Shown: piece by piece, positions 52,759 through 57,355 of the stretch | Position numbering within the stretch: the first letter of the stretch is position 1 | Layout: each line of letters begins with the position of its first letter | Assembly: GCA_003153435.1 (NCBI GenBank) | Contig: PLYR01000107.1 | Coordinates: forward strand, 1 to 57,355 | Reading direction: 5' to 3' | Source of the DNA: Bacteroidota bacterium | GTDB lineage: Bacteria > Bacteroidota > Bacteroidia > Palsa-965 | Length of the DNA stretch: 57,355 nucleotides | Notes under the pieces: model-generated | What the model was told of the DNA's origin: nothing | Seen by the model: only the letters and a program-made list of their open reading frames with translations | Databases searched by the model: none | Translations under genes and position numbers: made by a program

Positions 52759-53832
52759 ATGAAAACAGTGATCATTACAGGTTCAAACGGACTGATCGGA
52801 AGTGAGGCGGTGAAATTTTTCCAAAAGCAGGGATTTCGCATTATTGGGATTGATAATAACATGAGGCAGTATTTTTTTGGGGAGGAAGCCAGTACCTTAA
52901 AGAATAAGATCAAGTTTGAAAAGGAGTATCCAACCTATGTTCATCATAGCATTGATATTCGGGATGAAGCGGGCATTAATGCGCTCTTCGCTAAATACAA
53001 TACTGATACCACCTGTGTCATCCATACTGCCGCACAACCCTCACACGATTGGGCTGCCAGGGAACCCATCACCGATTTTACCATCAATGCCAATGGTACG
53101 CTGAACCTGCTGGAAGCCACACGTAAGCATTGCCCCAAAGCGGTTTTTATATTTACAAGCACGAACAAAGTATACGGAGATACCCCTAATTTTCTCCCCC
53201 TGGTAGAGTTGGAAACCCGTTGGGAGATTGACAAGACTCATCCTTTTTACAAGGAGGGAATAGATGAGAGCATGAGTATTGATAATTCCAAGCATAGTAT
53301 TTTCGGTGCCAGCAAACTGTCGGCTGATATCCTGGTGCAGGAATACGGTAAATACTTCGGTATGAATACCGCTGTGTTCAGAGGAGGTTGTCTCACCGGA
53401 CCCGCACATAATGGAGCGGAGTTGCACGGCTTTTTGGCTTACCTGATCAAATGTGCAGTGCACAACCGGCCTTATACTATTTTCGGATATAAAGGGAAAC
53501 AGGTACGGGACAACATTCACAGCTATGATCTGATACAGGCATTCTGGTTATTTTATCAGGCTCCCCGTCAGGGTGAAGTTTATAACATGGGTGGAGCCCG
53601 TCATTCGAATATCTCCATGCTCGAAGCTATTGCTGCGATTGAACGGATAGCGGGTTACAAATTGAAGTATTCCATTAGTCCCGATGCCCGTGTAGGTGAT
53701 CACATCTGGTACATCAGTGATGTCGGTAAATTTAAAGCTCATTACCCAGCTTTTAATTTCAGTTATACCATGGAGCAGACGCTCTCCGAAATGATCACTG
53801 CTGCAGAAACCGATTTGATCGTTCAAAGATGA
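52759..53832 (+). CDS. NAD-dependent epimerase resembling CDP-paratose 2-epimerase
   Basis: The 357-residue extended SDR has [16 protein letters not shown] at the N-terminus, [23 protein letters not shown] and the YxxxK-type motif region near [11 protein letters not shown]. The QPSHDWA and [11 protein letters not shown] segments are typical of the RfbE (CDP-tyvelose epimerase) group. Its stop overlaps the fucosyltransferase start (ATGA, 53829-53832). It probably makes a dideoxy-sugar donor for the glycan; the exact substrate is inferred. Confidence 0.85.
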   Translation: MKTVIITGSNGLIGSEAVKFFQKQGFRIIGIDNNMRQYFFGEEASTLKNKIKFEKEYPTYVHHSIDIRDEAGINALFAKYNTDTTCVIHTAAQPSHDWAAREPITDFTINANGTLNLLEATRKHCPKAVFIFTSTNKVYGDTPNFLPLVELETRWEIDKTHPFYKEGIDESMSIDNSKHSIFGASKLSADILVQEYGKYFGMNTAVFRGGCLTGPAHNGAELHGFLAYLIKCAVHNRPYTIFGYKGKQVRDNIHSYDLIQAFWLFYQAPRQGEVYNMGGARHSNISMLEAIAAIERIAGYKLKYSISPDARVGDHIWYISDVGKFKAHYPAFNFSYTMEQTLSEMITAAETDLIVQR

Positions 53833-54728
53833 TACTGATCAGGCCAACCGGGGGAATGGGCAATCAGATGTTTCAGTATGCTTTAGGAACCTTCCTGGCA
53901 AAAAAAAATAAAACTGATCTGAAAGTCGATTTGACTTTGCTGAATGACCGGAGCCAACCTCATGAAATAGTCACACACCGGAATTTCGATCTAGACGCAT
54001 TCCGCATCCCCTTTCAATTTGCTTCTGAAAAAGAAATCGCTCATTTCAATGGGAAATCGTATTCGCATCTCGCCGGGAAAGTTATGAATAAAATTTTCTG
54101 GGAATTAAGCGCAAAGAAACGTTTGGTGGTGGAGCAGGAAAGGAATTTCCAACCGCAAATCTGTGCTTTGCCCGATGATCGTTGTTTGGTTGGTGCGTGG
54201 CAATCTGAAAAGTATTTCAAGCCGGTGGAGAGTGAAATACGGAAATTATATGCGATGCCGGGACCCCTTCAAGGGAAAGCCTTGGAACTTGGGAACAAGA
54301 TCTTGTCTGGTAATTCCCTTTGCGTGAACGCAAGGAGAGGAGATTTCGTCACTAGTTCCGTTTACAACAAGATGTTGGGTGCCATGCCGATCTCCTATTT
54401 TCAGAAGGCATTTGAGAAAATGAGTGGGCTGGAGAAAATTGATTCAATATTTGTTTTCAGTGATGACCCGGATTGGGCAAAGGAGAATCTGCATTTTCCT
54501 GTTATGACTGAGTATGTTGGAAAGGAATATTTTGGACCCAAATACATCACATATCTCCATCTGATGACTTTATGCCGGCATTTTATAATTCCCAATTCCA
54601 CCTTTGCCTGGTGGGCGGCATGGTTGAATACCAATCCCCAAAAACGGGTGGTTGCTCCTCTTCAATGGTATCTGGATCCTGCTATGGATTCTTCCGATAT
54701 TATTCCTGAAACCTGGCTTCGGGTTTGA
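53829..54728 (+). CDS. Alpha-1,2-fucosyltransferase-like enzyme (GT11)
   Basis: The 299-residue protein has the GT11 N-terminal [16 protein letters not shown] motif and the donor-binding VNARRGDFV (H/N-x-R-R-G-D) motif near residue 165. [14 protein letters not shown] and [12 protein letters not shown] also match the family. It transfers fucose (or a similar GDP-activated sugar) to a glycan. It is translationally coupled to the epimerase gene. Confidence 0.92.
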   Translation: MILIRPTGGMGNQMFQYALGTFLAKKNKTDLKVDLTLLNDRSQPHEIVTHRNFDLDAFRIPFQFASEKEIAHFNGKSYSHLAGKVMNKIFWELSAKKRLVVEQERNFQPQICALPDDRCLVGAWQSEKYFKPVESEIRKLYAMPGPLQGKALELGNKILSGNSLCVNARRGDFVTSSVYNKMLGAMPISYFQKAFEKMSGLEKIDSIFVFSDDPDWAKENLHFPVMTEYVGKEYFGPKYITYLHLMTLCRHFIIPNSTFAWWAAWLNTNPQKRVVAPLQWYLDPAMDSSDIIPETWLRV

Positions 54729-54729
54729 T

Positions 54730-55767
54730 TCATGCTTTATGCAGAACATCTGCGATTCTCTCCACTTCCTGCTCAGGCAGACTTGCTTCTGTCGATATTT
54801 CAATAAAGGAAGGAGCATGCTTCTGAAAATTTGGGTTCTTTTCAAAGACTTCCTTCCCTAAATGCAAGGAGGAATAAAGAGAAAAGAAGGGAACCTGATG
54901 TTGGCGTAAATAATCCAGAAACGAAGATGAATTTATTTTCAGTATCAATTTAAAATGGAGCCCTTCCCCGCTTGTAGCAACTTCGGTAATCCTTTCTGAT
55001 TTTTCTATTGCACTGCACAGAAGGTTGTAATGCTTATTCCGTTCCGGTTGCAACTCCTTCACTAATTTCATAGCCACTACGGCGGCGTTCTTTTGAAAAG
55101 AACTCGCCTCTCTGATTTCATCATCTTGCTGAAGGGGTCCGACAATTTTCAACAACAATTTATCCAACCAGCCGAATGTATAGCTATACAATCTGGATTT
55201 CAAAAATAAAGAAGCCCGGAGCGATTGAAATGGACCCGGCTTTGCCATCTGTTCTCCGTAAAAGACCTCCGTAATTCCCTTAACAACAGCTCCACCAGCG
55301 GCTGTGGAAGATTTTCCGGGACCAAAGGAGTAAACGATTCCGGAACTGTAGGAAAGCTTTGTTTCATCCAGACCGAAACTCTGAGCAGCATCATGCAGGA
55401 GCGGAAGTTTTCTTTCTTTGCAGAAGTCCATCACCGCATTGGTATCGGGGTGAATGAACCCATAGAGGTGAACGAGAATGACTACGGAAACAGAAAGCCC
55501 GGCCAGTAAATCCGGGTGATAATCCGACCAAAAGGTCCCGTCGCCTTTCAGGTCAAGGTATACCGGTGTGAGCCCTTCCTTCAGGACTGCCGTTTTAAGT
55601 GAATCACAAACAAATAAAGGGAGGGCAACACGAGCGCCTTCGGGTAGATCATAGCTTCGGAGCAGGAGCCGGATTCCATTTTCCCCGCTGTTTACTGAAA
55701 AAGGAAGATCGGAAGCAGATTCAACGCTTTGAAAAGAAGGGATTATGGAGGGAAAATAATAAGACAT
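54730..55767 (-). CDS. DegT/DnrJ/EryC1-family aminotransferase
   Basis: The 345-residue PLP enzyme has SGENGIRLLLRSYDL near residue 27, the LLHDAAQSFG segment (PLP Asp) at about 132-141, and VYSFGPGKSSTAAGGAVV with the Schiff-base Lys just before the AGG turn. It converts a keto-sugar nucleotide to an amino sugar. It converges with the fucosyltransferase gene, with one base between stops. Confidence 0.85.
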   Translation of the reverse strand: MSYYFPSIIPSFQSVESASDLPFSVNSGENGIRLLLRSYDLPEGARVALPLFVCDSLKTAVLKEGLTPVYLDLKGDGTFWSDYHPDLLAGLSVSVVILVHLYGFIHPDTNAVMDFCKERKLPLLHDAAQSFGLDETKLSYSSGIVYSFGPGKSSTAAGGAVVKGITEVFYGEQMAKPGPFQSLRASLFLKSRLYSYTFGWLDKLLLKIVGPLQQDDEIREASSFQKNAAVVAMKLVKELQPERNKHYNLLCSAIEKSERITEVATSGEGLHFKLILKINSSSFLDYLRQHQVPFFSLYSSLHLGKEVFEKNPNFQKHAPSFIEISTEASLPEQEVERIADVLHKA

Positions 55768-55784
55768 GAAACAAAGGTAGGATA

Positions 55785-55825
55785 ACCCTGAAGTAATCCC
55801 GCCTGGCGGCGGGATACTTCAGGGT
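55785..55825 (-). terminator. Long hairpin between the OMP and aminotransferase genes
   Basis: ACCCTGAAGTAATCCCGCC (55785-55803) pairs with GGCGGGATACTTCAGGGT (55808-55825) with a single bulged A and a TGGC loop. It lies 20 bases past the stop of the leftward outer-membrane gene. A strong T run is absent, so termination is likely but not certain. Confidence 0.65.
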
Positions 55826-55844
55826 AAACAAAGAGGGGGGATGA

Positions 55845-56759
55845 TTATTTTCCTCCCAGAGTGATATGGACACCGATGTTGAAACCGATAGAACTGAATG
55901 GTGCGTTGATAGAGGCTGCCTGTTGAGCAGTGCCTGGACTAGCAACAGTCGCCTGGTTGGTAGTCACAGTGTAGGAAGAAGAATAATCCGTCTCCGTTTG
56001 GCTGGTAGTCAAGGTGCTTAATTTGTCGGATCCATTTACAGTATAAGTGGTCAGCACTTGTTTGGATGGATGAGCATTCTGCAGATTAGCAGAAATTTCA
56101 CCGAAAATACCAATCATACCGCTTACCGCATAATTCACACCAATCGAACTGTGCAGACCCCAGCTCATGCCCCCTGAAAAAGTACTGATTCTATCGGTAG
56201 TGGTTGTAGCCACTCCGGTTGATGATACAACTTCATTTGATTCATTCGTTACTTTTCCAGCCACTCCGATGATAATTCCAACGGTTGCATAAGGCTTAAT
56301 TTTCTTTTCTCCAAACTGCATACGCAGGCCAGGAACCAGACGTACCATAGAACCTTTAATAGTAGTAGTCGTCTTGTCGTCAGAGGAGCTGGACCCACCA
56401 CCGAAGTTCAGGGTGGTTGAAGATATGTCGCTCGTTCCCACGCTGCTTCCTCCAATGAGGTAAGCAATGCCCAATTCGGCGCCAAGATTTTTGTTGAACA
56501 TATAACCTCCATAAAGGCCAATGTTCATACCTTTTCCTACAGAGAAACTTCTGGCATTCCAGGTTTCCGTTTTAGACCAAGTATTAGGGAAGGCTGTATT
56601 ATTGTTGCTGGTAGTGGAAGTATAGTCCGCTCCCATATCCTGTTTCCCGGCAGCAAAACCGTATCCTCCTCCTAAGCCAAAATAAATTTGGGCAGAAGTG
56701 CTCATTGATAATACCAGGCCTAATCCTAAAAGGGCCATTCCGATTTTTGTTTTTTTCAT
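55845..56759 (-). CDS. Outer-membrane beta-barrel protein
   Basis: The 304-residue protein has a signal peptide (MKKTKIGMALLGLGLVLSMSTSAQ). A repeated Gly/aromatic strand pattern follows (IYFGLGGGYGFAAGKQ, NIGLYGGYMFNKNLGAELGIAYLIG, WGLHSSIGVNYAVS), ending with FNIGVHITLGGK. These are features of an OmpA/OprF-like beta-barrel porin domain. The loops are Ser/Thr-rich. Confidence 0.88.
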   Translation of the reverse strand: MKKTKIGMALLGLGLVLSMSTSAQIYFGLGGGYGFAAGKQDMGADYTSTTSNNNTAFPNTWSKTETWNARSFSVGKGMNIGLYGGYMFNKNLGAELGIAYLIGGSSVGTSDISSTTLNFGGGSSSSDDKTTTTIKGSMVRLVPGLRMQFGEKKIKPYATVGIIIGVAGKVTNESNEVVSSTGVATTTTDRISTFSGGMSWGLHSSIGVNYAVSGMIGIFGEISANLQNAHPSKQVLTTYTVNGSDKLSTLTTSQTETDYSSSYTVTTNQATVASPGTAQQAASINAPFSSIGFNIGVHITLGGK

Positions 56760-57237
56760 TTTAATAGTTTTAGTGTTGGTTTGAATTGAAAGGATTACAA
56801 TCCGGAAATTCTCAAAGTATTCTTCCCGTTTTAAAGGCTAACATTTAATATTTGAATGTTAACTTTGATTGAATGGGTCAAAGGTATTGTCCAACCCTTC
56901 CCTTCTTCCACCTCGTGTTTTTATGTTATCAAATGAGATATTAACAATTCGGTAAAATAGAGCCAGTTCTTATTGATTATCAGTTAGATGTGAGGGCTGT
57001 TGTCTGCTACTTGAGGTCAGAATTGCACACGGTTCTTCTCTTCTTCTTTATGCTTAAAGAGGTATTCTTTCCATTAAGATACCACGAGAGGATGCTTCCA
57101 TTGATACTTTCTTATCTATTATGCTTCCTGCAGGAGCTAAGATTTGGTCTTCGTTTAATGCAATTCGTTCCCGGCAAGTTACGATAGGATCTTTTTTTGT
57201 TGGAATCTGTCGGATGTCAGTTATCATCTCGGCTTCT
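56760..57237. other. 478-base stretch without a convincing gene
   Basis: Upstream of the outer-membrane gene, holding its promoter. A 66-codon leftward frame (57054-57254) is open, but it has no family resemblance and overlaps the repeat-coded frame, so I do not call it. Confidence 0.4.
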
Positions 57238-57355
57238 TTAACTGAAAGACCCATTTCTTAAGTTGATGTTTGGTCTCCATTCATTGCTAAACGTATTTCT
57301 TAAGCTTACGTTTGGTCTCCTTTGATTGCTAAACGTATTTCTTAAGCTTCCGTTT
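57238..57355 (-). other. Open frame with 14-residue repeats running off the window end
   Basis: The 42-bp tandem repeat is open in one leftward frame and encodes a 14-residue unit (TFSNQRRPNVSLRN, TFSNEWRPNINLRN) ending at TAA (57238-57240). It may be the C-terminus of a repeat protein beyond the window or chance; coding is not shown. Confidence 0.3.
57253..57355 (+). repeat. 42-bp tandem repeat, at least 2.5 copies, continuing past the window
   Basis: ATTTCTTAAG starts units at 57253, 57295 and 57337, a period of exactly 42 bases. The units end GGTCTCC-TTGATTGCTAAACG. The first two full units differ by a handful of bases. The third is cut by the window end. Confidence 0.85.

Noticed and set aside
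57253-57355. CRISPR array
   Set aside because: The 42-bp units are contiguous with no unique spacers between repeats, and no cas genes are in the window.

Overview
The window is a piece of a Bacteroidota chromosome. The main evidence is three secreted-protein signatures of the type IX secretion system (C-terminal sorting domains at 23470-24732 and 45708-46637, plus many Sec signal peptides ending in AQ or SQ), TPR-fused sensor kinase and SpoIIE-type signalling proteins, and a Bacteroidota-style surface-polysaccharide locus. No tRNA, rRNA or CRISPR array was seen.

Region 1 (1-34013) is a chromosomal comM/yifB gene (Mg-chelatase-like AAA ATPase, a branch-migration helicase of natural transformation) split by a 32,849-bp integrative element (about 464-33312). 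A large serine recombinase lies at the left end. The two junctions share GATG, in the same reading frame, and the element ends carry 16/20 matching inverted arms around it, so precise excision would restore comM as ...TISDVALVGG. From left to right the element carries: (a) a leftward block with the integrase, a family-A-like stand-alone polymerase, a stand-alone RNase-H-type hybrid-binding domain, two unknowns, a C5 DNA methyltransferase and a ParB-like protein; (b) a small serine resolvase; (c) a leftward PD-(D/E)XK, HNH and HEPN-like trio; (d) a DUF4365-dynamin GTPase fusion facing a DUF4209-type protein; (e) a BamHI/BglII-like restriction-modification pair; (f) a metalloprotease, a membrane protein and a regulator; (g) a T9SS-secreted cargo protein; (h) a histone-deacetylase-like enzyme with a DnaB-derived ATPase that lacks the Walker A lysine; (i) a Ser/Thr kinase-PP2C pair; (j) RadC and a winged-helix protein; (k) an OLD-type ATPase/TOPRIM nuclease next to the right end. 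No conjugation or virion genes are visible. It reads as a defence-rich integrative element or island of unknown transfer mode.

Region 2 (34014-37398) lies between two 132-bp direct copies (121/132 identical) of the comM 3' end. It holds an aminotransferase-like gene, a methyltransferase, a FemAB-like remnant and the 3' fragment of an AAA ATPase gene that abuts the second comM tail. This suggests an older, decayed insertion or recombination event at the same locus.

Region 3 (37399-57355) looks like ordinary chromosome: a polysaccharide deacetylase, GNAT protein and glycosyltransferase; a pectate-lyase-like repeat protein with a TPR-SpoIIE phosphatase; a PQQ-propeller protein, a T9SS protein, two LuxR-type regulators and a TPR histidine kinase that probably form one signalling unit; a surface-glycan set (methyltransferase, SDR, GT4, CDP-paratose-2-epimerase-like, GT11 fucosyltransferase, DegT aminotransferase); an outer-membrane beta-barrel; and a 42-bp tandem repeat at the window end.
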